A stretch of DNA of 64,000 nt from Bombyx mori. Lineage: Eukaryota; Arthropoda; Insecta; Lepidoptera; Bombycidae. The DNA lies in assembly GCF_030269925.1 (NCBI RefSeq), contig NC_085129.1, forward strand, positions 14,127,501-14,191,500, read 5' to 3'. Shown here in pieces: positions 44,731 through 54,393 of the stretch. Position 1 is the stretch's first letter. Every line of letters begins with the position of its first letter. The notes beneath the pieces are model-generated. The model saw only the letters and a program-made list of their open reading frames with translations, was not told where the DNA came from and searched no databases. A program made the translations under genes and the position numbers.

Positions 44731-46380
44731 ATACCGTCTGTAATACAAAAAGGTTTGTTACGGATTCCATTCTATTCTACATATTTTAAACGCAAATTTA
44801 TTTACTTATATCTATTATATATCTTTTGTACATATATATACGTAATAAACAATATATACATATCTATTTTAATTTCACAAAATCTGCAATAGAATCGTTT
44901 AGAAAAAAAAACGTCCTTAACAAACAAACGCTAACAAAACGTATTATCATCTCGTTCCTAAAACCCACATAATGAATTGTTAATTCAGACAAATCTTAGT
45001 AATAAATTAACATAAAAAATAAATTTATCACGAAAATTTAGCTATTTCAATAATAAAATCAACTAAGTTATCTAGAAAAGATAAGATTCAATTGACAATT
45101 AGTTTAACTGCGGTCACTAATCGTTTGGATACATTAATCAAGTCGTTAATGGCAACGAGAAATTTAAAGCCAAATTATATGCTTATTGCGACGCAGTCAA
45201 TAGTATATAAGTATCTGCATTAGTTATTATATAATATGGGCAGTTTATGATGGACCTTGGGATTCAAAATTAGAAGAAACCACTTTATTATCCACTCAAG
45301 AGCCAAGAGATGGTTTTTTAAATTACCTACAAACGCGGCGAGGAAAAGGTTCGCATGAAAACTAATTTATCTGGCTAGCTCGGAGGCACAGTAACTAGCA
45401 GTCCTGACGTTCGATTCCAGAGTTGTGGGCTCAATTATATTCAATTCAAAAATCACATCGGGAAACATTCATTTGAGGAAAAGGTTTCTTTGCTCTTTAT
45501 CGGAACGTTCCATATCTATCGAATTATAAAAATGCATATCAATCTCTGGTTACCCCGATACGGGTAATCCTAGTTCGGGTACTAATCCTATCCGGTGACC
45601 GTAAGTAAATTGTCCCAAATTATTAATAACTATCATTCTGGTTTGATATAAACTGTGATCTGAGGAAATTCATTTCTTTAAAAATAGAATCAATGCAAAG
45701 GATGGTTTTAGAAACGAAGCTACAGTTCAAAATACAGCCTCGGATAAAACAGCACGGTTACAAGCCGCTACGCCTAATCTCCATTGTGGCCAACCAAAAA
45801 AGATTACAGAAAGAAAAGAACTGCCAACTTACATTCAATAGCAATCGATTAACATGTAATTCCATCGTAAGAGACCAGAGAAACCGGTTCTAACTGGTAC
45901 AAGGCGGCTCTTAGCGCCACTGGTTTTTTTTTTAATTATTCGTTTGAATATGTAATCATAGACATAACACATCGATTATAATGTCGTATTCGATTATTAA
46001 ATTTTCGAAGCAAGATATTGCGTAAGAAGAAATATTGATTGATCAATTTAATTGTATTTCGATAACCAGTTAGGGGGTTTCATTTAAATGTTGCGTAAAC
46101 TCTACAATCAATTAAGTTCGTGTATACATGCGTAGTTTTTTTGTTCAACTGTTTTAATTCTCTACGAGCAATGTAACGCGAATGAAATACGCTTGGATTT
46201 CGGGTGAACGACCTCTTAGGACACTAGTCCGCTAGCTGCCAGCGCTCAAAATCGAGGGTATACGAAACCAAAATATTACTTATTATGCTTCGTTAATTAC
46301 ATAATGAAATGAAAAATTTTCACCACTTTGAGACAGTAATTGTTTTATTTTTCGATTCTCTTAACTCTAGCAGTCTAACA
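44731..46380. other. AT-rich flank of the nested locus
   Basis: No gene is supported. A tRNA-like piece at 45372-45430 (TAGCTCGGAGG, then GACGTTCGATTCCAG) may be a worn SINE head. Confidence 0.3.
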
Positions 46381-46765
46381 TCTATACTGATATTATAAAG
46401 CTGAAGAGGTTGTTTGTTTGAACGCGCTAATCTCAGGAACTACTGGTCCGATGTGAAAAATTCTTTCAGTGTTAGATAGCTCATTTATTGAGGAAGGCTA
46501 TAGGCTACATAACATCACGCTAAGACCAATACAAGCGGAGCACCAATAAATAATGTTTCAAAATCGGGGCTTTTTTCCCTTTTGAGAGCTTCCGCTGCGT
46601 GCGCTGCAGAAACGATTAATGTTTCGCTAAAATAATGTATGACAGAATTGTTCGCCTTTAAAAGATAAAAAAAAGTCCCCGACAGCATCCGAGTCCGACC
46701 GGAGCTCTTCCGAGGCAAAAGATAAGCGCCCCCGGATAGGACCGTCATCTAAATCCTTAAGCGAG

Positions 46766-48262
46766 ATGGAGGGGGACGAGGCTGAGGACAACGAGGACAC
46801 AACCTCGTCCGAGGACTCGTCCTCTTACGACAGCGAATCCTCGGGCTCGTCCCACTCCACCTCTAAGAGTGTGGAAAGAACCTCCCCAAAAAAGAAACCA
46901 ATTCCTAAACCTAGGAGGAGTCTAGGGATGGTGGAGGTCCACCCAGTAAAACAGCTGCGTACTCCTCCTCGGTCCCCTTCTCCAGCCATTTCTCCCATTC
47001 CGTCGGTTAGACGTAGGGGTGCCCCCACCTTAAGCAGCACGGTGGGCAATCTAGAATCAACTAGATATATGGACCTTGAGTCTACCGCCTCCCACCCTAA
47101 AATTACACCCAATCCCATTCCATCTCCAGTACCTTCCACCTCCTATGCTGCAATAGCAGCAACACAAAAGCCATCGACCACGACTCATAGACCAGAGTTA
47201 ACCAAGTCCCCTGCTCCAGGAGGGATCCGTGCTAACGAGGCACCCCGCCGCCACCCACCTATTATGGTGGAAGCGCTCCCGAACTGGTCTCGCCACATGG
47301 CGGCCATAAGGGAGCGCTTGGGGCGGGTCCCGTCTGTGCGACCCTATGGAACAGGGTTTAGATTTCTGCCCGCGTCGGCAGAAGAATACAGGGTGGTTCA
47401 AGCCTACCTCGCGGGGGCCTCCTCCGCGGACAGCGCCGTAAAGTGGTACTGTTATGCGTTAGAGGAGGACATCCCCGCGAGGGTGGCGATTCGAGGCCTG
47501 CCCGCTGACACCGACGCGGCAGAAATCATTAACGCCCTAAAGGAGCTGGGGTTCCCGGCCCGCTACGCCCGGTGCATAAGGGCAAAGAGAGGGAGGCCGG
47601 GTTGCGTATTTTTCGTAACCCTTGACCACCTCTCCAAGGAAGGCCTCGCCCGCTTGTACGCAGTTGAAGAACTGCTGTACCTGCCGGGGGTGTCAGTTGA
47701 GGGATGGCGTCCGAACCGAGGACCGGCGCAGTGCCATCGCTGCCAGGCCTTCGGACACGCCTCCACCAACTGCCACCGAGCGGTCCGCTGTGTGCGATGT
47801 GCGGGCGAGCACATCGTGGCGGACTGCCCGAGGCCAAGGGAGGGACCCCTCACCTGCGCCAACTGCGGGAAGGGCCACGCCGCTATTGATAAGCGGTGTG
47901 TGGTCTACCGCAGGAGGGCGCGGATGATGGGGGTCGCTATTCCTCCCCCCGTACCGCAAGCAGCGACGCGTGCCAGCCAAGCCCCTACCCCCGCTCCACG
48001 TCTCGGTCCACGCCCATCTCTGAAGGGTAAGGGCAAGGGGAAGACTTCTCAACCCCCCACTCTCCCTCCGGTTATAGAGCAACCTGCCACTGTGGAGGCC
48101 AACCCAACAGCGGCCACCCTGATGGCAGAAGCAAACCCGCAGCGAAAAGCTATAAAGCCGCGACCTGCCCCTCGTTCCAGTAATAAGGCAGCATCCAACT
48201 TACAAGCTGCCTTAACTACAACTACAACAAAAACTCAAAAAAAAAATAAGAAAAAAAAATAA
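46766..48262 (+). CDS. ORF1, gag-like RNA-binding protein of Jockey element
   Basis: This is the nucleic-acid-binding partner of ORF2, expected to coat the element RNA. Residues 1-40 are acidic and serine-rich; 40-170 are proline-rich and basic and probably unfolded. About 225-320 resembles the domain before the knuckles in Jockey-type gags (DIPARVAIRGLPADTDAAEI). Three zinc knuckles follow: C323-C326-H331-C336, C342-C345-H349-C354 and C364-C367-H371-C378. The tail is Pro/Lys-rich and ends in a lysine run encoded by an A-rich tract. The frame is open without a stop upstream to 46643 and encodes similar Ser/Lys-rich text there, so the ATG at 46766 may not be the true start; the element is probably 5' truncated inside ORF1. 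The family is clear, the exact ends are not. Confidence 0.85.
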   Translation: MEGDEAEDNEDTTSSEDSSSYDSESSGSSHSTSKSVERTSPKKKPIPKPRRSLGMVEVHPVKQLRTPPRSPSPAISPIPSVRRRGAPTLSSTVGNLESTRYMDLESTASHPKITPNPIPSPVPSTSYAAIAATQKPSTTTHRPELTKSPAPGGIRANEAPRRHPPIMVEALPNWSRHMAAIRERLGRVPSVRPYGTGFRFLPASAEEYRVVQAYLAGASSADSAVKWYCYALEEDIPARVAIRGLPADTDAAEIINALKELGFPARYARCIRAKRGRPGCVFFVTLDHLSKEGLARLYAVEELLYLPGVSVEGWRPNRGPAQCHRCQAFGHASTNCHRAVRCVRCAGEHIVADCPRPREGPLTCANCGKGHAAIDKRCVVYRRRARMMGVAIPPPVPQAATRASQAPTPAPRLGPRPSLKGKGKGKTSQPPTLPPVIEQPATVEANPTAATLMAEANPQRKAIKPRPAPRSSNKAASNLQAALTTTTTKTQKKNKKKK

Positions 48263-48300
48263 AAAAAATAAAGGCCAAAGAAAAAAAAATAAAAAAAGCA
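48242..48300 (+). repeat. A-rich tract with stops between ORF1 and small ORF
   Basis: Five runs of seven to nine A residues are broken by TAA and TAAAGG. ORF1 ends here, and the next ORF opens in another frame. Slippage in such a tract could have split one gag frame in two. Confidence 0.8.
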
Positions 48301-48630
48301 ATGGAAGAAGCAGCTGCCCTGGGAGAAGGCCAAATTGAGCCAGCTACCGAACCTCCATGCCCAATGGAGACGACAGCCAGCGACCCGCTCCAGAACGATA
48401 ACATCACTCTGGGCGACTCACAGCCCCCATTACCACCCCGCCCGCAGAGAGAGCGGCGCAGTGGCCGACAGGACACGCAGCCTGCCGGCTTCGCTGCCTG
48501 GCTTCTCTCCCTGTGGGAGAAATTGTCCGAGGTGATCTCCGGAGTAATCCGAGAGATCGCCTCGGGAGCCAGTCCCTTCGGGGCCTTGCTCGCGGGGTTC
48601 TACCGGATGATTGCGCAGCTCAATGGCTAG
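48301..48630 (+). CDS. 109-codon ORF touching ORF2, possible gag C-terminus
   Basis: The peptide has a Pro/Glu-rich first half (residues 1-60) and an amphipathic hydrophobic second half (FAAWLLSLWEKLSEVISGVI, then SGASPFGALLAGFYRMIAQL). It ends ATGGCTAG, where its TAG overlaps the ORF2 ATG by 8 bases. This is a stop/start arrangement used for reinitiation in some non-LTR elements. It lies in a different frame from ORF1 across the A-rich tract. Two readings are possible: the displaced end of gag, since some Jockey gags end in a hydrophobic helix, or a separate small protein. I favour the first. No known domain is recognised. Confidence 0.55.
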   Translation: MEEAAALGEGQIEPATEPPCPMETTASDPLQNDNITLGDSQPPLPPRPQRERRSGRQDTQPAGFAAWLLSLWEKLSEVISGVIREIASGASPFGALLAGFYRMIAQLNG

Positions 48631-51355
48631 CCAGGAGCTGCGCATCATCTATTGGAACCCCGACGGGATAGGGTCCCGGAGGTCGGAACTGATCCGACTC
48701 GCCCAGGAGTATGACCCGCAGGTTATCCTCCTGGGCGAGACCAAGCTCAAACCTCGACAAGATTTTAGGATGCCCAACTACTTCGTGTACCGACGGGACG
48801 AACTGACCTCCAGCGGGCGCCCGTTCAGGGGCACTGCGGCGCTCGTCAGGAGGGACGTGGTGCACGAGGAGCTTGAGCTACTGACCTTCGCCTCTACCAG
48901 AACGGTCGGGGTGAGGGTCCACGTACCGGGGGCCGAATTGCGGATTTATGCCGCGTATCGACCCCCGGGTCCTGATTTTGTCGAGGACGATATTAGACGG
49001 GCCTTGAACCATGATCGCCATCCGGCCTTGGTGGTCGGGGACCTCAATGCGAAACATGTCGCTTGGGGCTCCCGAATCATCACGCCGCCCGGAAGGCGAT
49101 TGTACGAGGATGCCGAAAGGGGGGACTACTGCGTGGTCGGCCCCAACGAACCCACACACGTTCCAACGTTGGCCCGGTACCAACCGGACGTATTGGACGT
49201 GTGTGTTCACAAGGGGCTACAGTGCCCTCTAGCGATAGAGGCACTGTACGACCTGAGTACCCCTCACCTACCGATCTTGGTCACGGTGGGTTTGGGGCTC
49301 ACTCGGGTCGCGACATCCCCTCTCAGGCCTAGGGTCGACTGGCAGTCCTTTACGGGACTGCTGGCCGACCAATCCTTGTTTCAAGACCCGTCTACCCCTG
49401 ATGAGGTCGACACGGCGGCTTCCCGTCTCGTCGACACCATCAGGGGAGCCCTGGACCAAGTGACGACTCTGGTACCCAGCGGGGGGCCCAGAGCGGAACT
49501 CCCGGTGCACCTCAAGACGTTAATTCGTCGGAAGAGGGCACTGAGGAGGCTCTGGGCGACATCTAGGTGTCCCAGGATTAAGCGCGAGCTCAACCGACTT
49601 GAGGGTGAGCTGGCGACTAAGATGCGGACTTACCGGGGTGATTCCTGGGAGGGGGGACTGTTGGACGCGTCCGACGACCGTACGATGGCCCCCCTTCACC
49701 GCATCTGTCGCCGGCTCACCAACAAGCCTTCCCCCACTTGCCCCTTGGAGGACGAGGGGGGAAGACGGTGTTTTACACCGTTGGCTCGTGCCGAAGTCCT
49801 GGCCAACTCGCTGGAGCGGCAGTTCACTCCGAATGTCTCTGCACCCTCGATGGTTACATTCCATCGTGAGGTGTCAGAGGGTGTAATCCAATTCCTCAAA
49901 CCGGAATCGCCGGGAGTCGAGCTGGGAGATGACGACTTAGTCACTCCCAGCGAGGTGCGCCTCCTCATCAAGTTGATGAAGAGGCGCAAAGCCCCCGGTG
50001 AGGACGGTATTCCTCCCCTCGCCTTGCAAAACCTCCCTCCCTCAATCGTGTCAGCAATGACACGATTGTTTAATTCCATTCTCCGGGTAGGACACTTCCC
50101 TGGAGCTTGGAAACTGGGCAAGATCATCGTCTTGCCCAAACCCGGCAAGGACAGGAGAAAGCCCTCCAGTTACCGACCGATTACCTTGCTCTCGCACGTG
50201 GGCAAGTTGTTCGAGCGGCTGCTCCTGAGGAGAATATCGCCGTATATTCTCCTCAGGCCGGAGCAATTCGGCTTTAGAAGCGGCCACTCGACGACTCTGC
50301 AACTGACCCGTGTCCTGCATCACTTGGCAGACCGGCGAAACTCGGGCCAATACACGGTCGCGGTCCTTCTCGATATCGAGAAGGCCTTCGACCGTGTGTG
50401 GCACGAGGGGCTGGTCCACAAGCTGCGGGACGCGGGTCTACCGCACGCTCACGTGCGACTGCTCGGGTCGTATCTGGAGGGCAGAACCTTCTTTGTCGCG
50501 GTCGAGGGCGCACGGTCTTCCGTGCGTCCCATTACGGCCGGGGTTCCCCAGGGTAGTGTCCTATCACCTATCCTATACGCCCTCTACACCAACGACATCC
50601 CCACCCTGGAGGGTCACCTTCGGGCGTGGGAGGAGGACGTGAAGTTGGCCTTGTTCGCTGACGACTCGGCCTACTTCTCGTCCTCTCCGTTCCCCTCTGC
50701 AGCCATTATGAGGATGCAGAGGCTTTTGGATTTACTGCCCCAGTGGCTGGACCGTTGGAGAGTCGCGGTCAATGTGGGAAAGACCGCGGCCTTACTCTAC
50801 GGTCCGGTCCGTATCAGAGTCGTCCCAAAGAAACTCAGCCTCCGAGGTGTGAATGTCGAGTTCAGGACCACGGTCCGGTATCTCGGATGCGACATCGACC
50901 GCTCCTTGAGCATGGTCGCGCACGTCAACCGAGTCATCGGTCAGACTCGCGCGGCCAGGTTCTTGTTGCGGCCGGTGTTTGCGTCCGGGCTTCCGACCAG
51001 GACCAAACTCGCCATTTACAAGACATACGTCCGTTCCCGCCTCACATACGCTGCTGTGGCCTGGTATCACCTGTTGTCGCCGTCCCAGCGATCTAGGTTG
51101 CAGGCCCAGCAGAGTCTTTCCCTCCGCATTATCGTCGGGGCCGGGCAGTACGTCAGAAATGACGTTATTGCCCGGGACCTAGGTGTGGAGTCGCTCGTGG
51201 AGTTTGTGACTAGGCTCGCCCGTAATATGTACGAGCGAGCCGAAAACGGGCCCCATGAGCATCTCCACAACATAGCCCCGCTGCACGCCAGACCACCGGA
51301 TGGTACGGCGCTGCCGCGGGAGCTATTGGTACCCCCGACGATCGTTCGGAGATAA
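48623..51355 (+). CDS. ORF2, endonuclease/reverse transcriptase (Jockey clade)
   Basis: This enzyme nicks target DNA and copies the element RNA into the nick. Numbered from the ATG at 48623 (910 codons), the APE-type endonuclease spans about 1-225: N12 (WNPDG), E39 (GETK), Y112 (YRPP), D140 and N142 (GDLNAKH), D189 and H215. The usual Ser-Asp-His motif reads STPH, so its Asp is replaced. The reverse transcriptase spans about 430-720: APGEDGIPP, LPKPGKD, SYRPITLLS, EQFGFRSGHST, D584 (LLDIEKAFD), GVPQGS (640-645) and FADD (678-681). LPKPGKD...SYRPI and the HST block place it in the Jockey clade. No stop or frameshift is seen. The ATG is chosen because it overlaps the previous stop; a TTG opens the frame 12 bases earlier. 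Confidence 0.92.
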   Translation: MASQELRIIYWNPDGIGSRRSELIRLAQEYDPQVILLGETKLKPRQDFRMPNYFVYRRDELTSSGRPFRGTAALVRRDVVHEELELLTFASTRTVGVRVHVPGAELRIYAAYRPPGPDFVEDDIRRALNHDRHPALVVGDLNAKHVAWGSRIITPPGRRLYEDAERGDYCVVGPNEPTHVPTLARYQPDVLDVCVHKGLQCPLAIEALYDLSTPHLPILVTVGLGLTRVATSPLRPRVDWQSFTGLLADQSLFQDPSTPDEVDTAASRLVDTIRGALDQVTTLVPSGGPRAELPVHLKTLIRRKRALRRLWATSRCPRIKRELNRLEGELATKMRTYRGDSWEGGLLDASDDRTMAPLHRICRRLTNKPSPTCPLEDEGGRRCFTPLARAEVLANSLERQFTPNVSAPSMVTFHREVSEGVIQFLKPESPGVELGDDDLVTPSEVRLLIKLMKRRKAPGEDGIPPLALQNLPPSIVSAMTRLFNSILRVGHFPGAWKLGKIIVLPKPGKDRRKPSSYRPITLLSHVGKLFERLLLRRISPYILLRPEQFGFRSGHSTTLQLTRVLHHLADRRNSGQYTVAVLLDIEKAFDRVWHEGLVHKLRDAGLPHAHVRLLGSYLEGRTFFVAVEGARSSVRPITAGVPQGSVLSPILYALYTNDIPTLEGHLRAWEEDVKLALFADDSAYFSSSPFPSAAIMRMQRLLDLLPQWLDRWRVAVNVGKTAALLYGPVRIRVVPKKLSLRGVNVEFRTTVRYLGCDIDRSLSMVAHVNRVIGQTRAARFLLRPVFASGLPTRTKLAIYKTYVRSRLTYAAVAWYHLLSPSQRSRLQAQQSLSLRIIVGAGQYVRNDVIARDLGVESLVEFVTRLARNMYERAENGPHEHLHNIAPLHARPPDGTALPRELLVPPTIVRR

Positions 51356-51663
51356 AGCTCCTCGCCGGCTGTGAGGCCGGGGAGGACCTATGAGCGCCCC
51401 TCTCGGAGCTGAGTTTCATCAGCCTCTAGTCCCACGCCTCTTGCCCGTTTGGCGGGTCCCCCGTAAGGGGACCGCGGCTGCACTCCGTAGGTGCAGCCTC
51501 ATTTCGATTAGGGGCTCTGACCCCACCCCCCACCCCCTTTTGGGATGGGGTATTCACACCCGCTACAGTCCTCCCTCCCATCAAAAATTGTAACAATGGG
51601 GAGAGGGGGGGAGGACTCTAGCGAGGAGCGCGGCTTGCTCTCTCCCCCATTTTAGGTTAGATT
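51356..51663 (+). other. Jockey 3' UTR, first part
   Basis: Opens with a strong hairpin (CTCCTCGCCGGC, then GGCCGGGGAGG at 51359-51387) and ends in TTAGGTTAGATT. C- and G-rich runs fill the middle. The R1 insertion interrupts it after 51678. Confidence 0.7.
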
Positions 51664-51678
51664 AGGCTATGTTAGGTT
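51652..51678 (+). repeat. Degenerate telomere-like pentamers, block 1
   Basis: Reads in 5-base steps TTAGG TTAGA TTAGG CTATG TTAGG TT. With the R1 insert removed, it continues at 54309 as AAG CTAGA TTAGG and on to GTTAGGTTTAGG. Confidence 0.85.
51665..51678 (+). repeat. Left target-site duplication of R1 copy
   Basis: GGCTATGTTAGGTT, exactly repeated at 54295-54308 right after the A tail. One more A on the left cannot be assigned to duplication or tail. Confidence 0.92.
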
Positions 51679-51682
51679 GCGG

Positions 51683-53677
51683 ATGGAGAGGGGCTTTGAG
51701 CCCCCTTCCATGGGCACGCCACCACGCGATAGCGTGAACGGTGATGCCCCTGCTGAGGTGGTCCCTCCGAGCATATCGGAGGAGGAGATTCATGCGGCCG
51801 TATCGAGGATGCGGAGGAAGGACGCGGCCCCCGGCCCTGACGGTGTTCACGGCCGGGTCTGGGATTTGGCCTTCGGTGCCCTTGGGGACCGGCTCGTGCG
51901 GCTCTTTGAAGCCTGCCTTGAGTCGGGACGGTTTCCGAAGCAGTGGAAGACGGGCAGACTTGTTCTACTAAGGAAGGAGGGACGCCCTGCGGACTCACCT
52001 GCAGGGTATCGTCCCATCGTGTTGCTGGACGAGGCGGGAAAACTGCTCGAGCGGGTGGTGGCTGCCCGCATCGTCCAGCACCTGACGGGGGTGGGTCCCG
52101 ATCTGTCAGCGGAGCAGTTCGGATTCAGGGAGGGCCGCTCGACCATCGACGCGGTGATGCGCGTGCGCGCCCTCTCTGATGAGGCTGTCGGCCGGGGCGG
52201 GGTTGCACTGGCGGTGTCCTTGGACATCGCCAACGCGTTCAACACCCTGCCCTGGTCGGTGATCGCGGGGGCGCTGGAGTATCACGGCGTCCCTGCGTAT
52301 CTCCGTCGGCTAGTCGGGTCCTACCTCGAGGATAGGTCGGTCGTGTGCACTGGGCACGGTGGGACGGTGCTCCGCTTCCCCGTCGAGCGCGGTGTTCCAC
52401 AGGGGTCGGTCCTTGGCCCTCTCTTGTGGAACATCAGCTATGACTGGGTCCTGCGGGGCGCCCTTAGCGCTCCTCTCCCGGGTCTGAGTGTAGTTTGCTA
52501 CGCTGACGACACTTTGGTCGTGGCCCGGGGGAAGGATTTACGCGAGTCTGCCCGTCTTTCCTGTGCGGGTGTGGCCTTCGTCGTCGGCAGGATCCGAAGG
52601 CTGGGTCTGGAGGTGGCGCTCGATAAATCCCAGGCCCTGTTGTTTCACGGGGCCCGGAGAGCGCCGCCTCAGGGGGCCCACCTCGTGATCGGAGGCGTTC
52701 GCGTCGAGATTGAGGCGACCGGGTTGCGGTACCTCGGTCTCGTACTGGACGGTCGTTGGAGCTTCCGCGCTCACTTTGAAAGATTAGGTCCCCGACTGAT
52801 GGCAGCCGCTGGCTCGCTGAGTCGGCTGTTGCCGAACGTCGGGGGGCCTGACGCGGTGGTGCGCCGCCTCTACACGGGGGTGGTGCGGTCGATGGCACTG
52901 TACGGGGCTCCCGTGTGGTGCCACGCCCTGACCCGCGACAACGTCGCGGCGTTGCGACGGCCACAGCGAGCGATTGCGGTCAGGGCGGTTCGCGGGTACC
53001 GCACCGTCTCGTTCGAGGCGGCGTGCGTGCTCGCCGGGACGCCCCCCTGGGACCTGGAGGCGGAGGCGCTCGCTGCGGATTACGCGTGGCGATGCGATCT
53101 TCGCTCCAGGGGGGAGCCGCGTCCTGGCGCGGCGGAAGTTCGAGCGCGGAAGCTTCAATCTCGGCGTGCCGTGCTCGAGGCGTGGTCTCGCCGCCTGGCG
53201 GACCCCGCCTACGGGCGACGGACCGTCGAGGCGCTCCGCCCGGTCCTCTCGGACTGGGTGAATCGCGACCGAGGACGTCTCACCTTCCGAGCGACACAGG
53301 TGCTCACGGGACACGGCTGTTTCGGTCGCTACCTGCACCTTGTCGCCCGGAGGGAGCCGACGCCGAAGTGCCACCACTGCAGTGGCTGCAACGAGGACAC
53401 GGCGGAGCACACGCTCGCGTACTGCCCCGCTTTCGCGGAGCAGCGCCGCGTCCTCGTTGCAAAAATAGGACCGGACTTGTCGCTTCCGACCGTCGTGGCT
53501 ACGATGCTCGGCAGCGACGAGTCCTGGCAGGCGATGCTCGACTTCTGCGAGTCCACCATCTCGCAGAAGGAGGCGGCGGAACGGGAGAGGGAGAGCTCTT
53601 CTTCCCTCTCGGCGCCGTGCCGCCGCCGTCGGGCCGGGGGTCGGAGGAGGGCGTTTGTCCAGCTCCAGCCCCTATGA
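51683..53677 (+). pseudogene. R1-clade reverse transcriptase fragment, frame open
   Basis: This is the ORF2 part of an R1-clade element, beginning just before the reverse transcriptase. Numbered from the ATG at 51683: APGPDGVHG near 50, GYRPIVLLDEAGKLLERVVA near 108-128, EQFGFREGRSTIDA near 145-157, D181 (SLDIANAFN), GVPQGSVLGPLL near 237-248 and YADD at 273-276. A C-terminal zinc knuckle C563-C566-H576-C581 (CHHC...EDTAEHTLAYC) is typical of R1, TRAS and SART relatives. It is open for 664 codons with no stop. The catalytic residues are present, but the endonuclease is missing and no promoter is evident, so it is probably dead as a mobile unit despite its intact frame. The exact R1-clade family cannot be fixed from sequence alone. 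Confidence 0.9.
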
Positions 53678-54275
53678 GGAGGCAGTCTCCTCCCGGTGAT
53701 GGTCACGGGGCGACCTAAGGGGGTTGAGGCTGCGCCGCACGCTACCGTCACTCTAGCGCGCTGGCACCAGGAGGACGGGACGGCGCGTCGGCGGCTGCGG
53801 ACTGCGATGCGGTCCGCATTTTCGTCGTCGCTGTCGTCGCCGAACATACTGTTGAAGAGCAACCCGGTCGGCGGTGTATCGCGTTCCGACCCGGCAGGCT
53901 GGTTCTGGCCCAGCGGGGTATCCCGGAACACCAGCGGCACCGCCCGGGCGGCCTGGTAGGGCCGCCGTACCGCGGAGACCGACGTCGTTGGTCGTCGACT
54001 ATCGCCTCGACGACCCGTCGGTCGGGCGTCCTCGGGGTGGCGCCGCGTGTCTGGTTGTAGTGTTGACCGCGGGAACCCCCCTACTCTGAACGGGTTCTGA
54101 CCCCGGACGGAGATCGGACGTCGGGTGTAAGAGTGCAGGGGAGTCGTTTAGTGGGTGGGCCCTAAAATCCTTGGGCCCGCGATCTGCTCTCAACACCTGC
54201 AGATCGTTGAGTCTCACATACCCCGCGCGCCCCCTAGGCGCGGGGACCTCGTAGGAGGTTCGGCCCTCTACCCGG
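53678..54275 (+). other. 3' UTR of the R1-clade copy
   Basis: GC-rich, no supported frame. It ends GTAGGAGGTTCGGCCCTCTA and then the A tail. Short open frames across it are chance in GC-rich DNA. Confidence 0.75.
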
Positions 54276-54294
54276 AAAAAAAAAAAAAAAAAAA

Positions 54295-54308
54295 GGCTAT
54301 GTTAGGTT
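54295..54308 (+). repeat. Right target-site duplication of R1 copy
   Basis: GGCTATGTTAGGTT, identical to 51665-51678. The Jockey 3' UTR resumes at the next base. Confidence 0.92.
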
Positions 54309-54332
54309 AAGCTAGATTAGGGTTAGGTTTAG
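54301..54332 (+). repeat. Telomere-like pentamers, block 1 continued
   Basis: GTTAGGTTAAGCTAGATTAG followed by GGTTAGGTTTAG. Most units differ from TTAGG by one base. Confidence 0.8.
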
Positions 54333-54334
54333 GC

Positions 54335-54393
54335 GTGACGGCGCGCGCTGTCCCGGCACTCCACGGAGTGCAGGAACGGCGCGCTGCCGTCAC
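54335..54393 (+). promoter_or_regulatory. 59-base stem-loop in the Jockey 3' UTR
   Basis: GTGACGGC plus GCGCGC pairs with GCGCGC-T-GCCGTCAC, with one bulged base. Inside, GCACTC and GAGTGC close a small loop. Such 3' structures often serve as the template feature that a non-LTR reverse transcriptase recognises. That role is an inference. Confidence 0.6.

Larger units (their letters stand above)
51679..54294 (+). mobile_element. 5'-truncated R1-clade retrotransposon
   Basis: Bounded by the 14-bp duplication and by a 19-A tail (54276-54294). It keeps the second half of ORF2 and about 0.6 kb of 3' UTR, with ORF1 and endonuclease lost. Truncation at the 5' end is the usual result of incomplete target-primed reverse transcription. 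GC content is even higher than in the Jockey copy around it. Confidence 0.9.

Noticed and set aside
46825..47139. 104-codon minus-strand frame in ORF1
   Set aside because: Shadow of the gag-like frame in GC-rich DNA.
52784..53410. 208-codon minus-strand frame inside the R1 copy
   Set aside because: GC-rich coding DNA opens antisense frames; the plus-strand frame carries the real reverse transcriptase motifs.
52915..53718. 267-codon plus-strand frame in another register inside the R1 copy
   Set aside because: Arg/Gly/Ala-rich shadow of the reverse transcriptase frame with no motif of its own.
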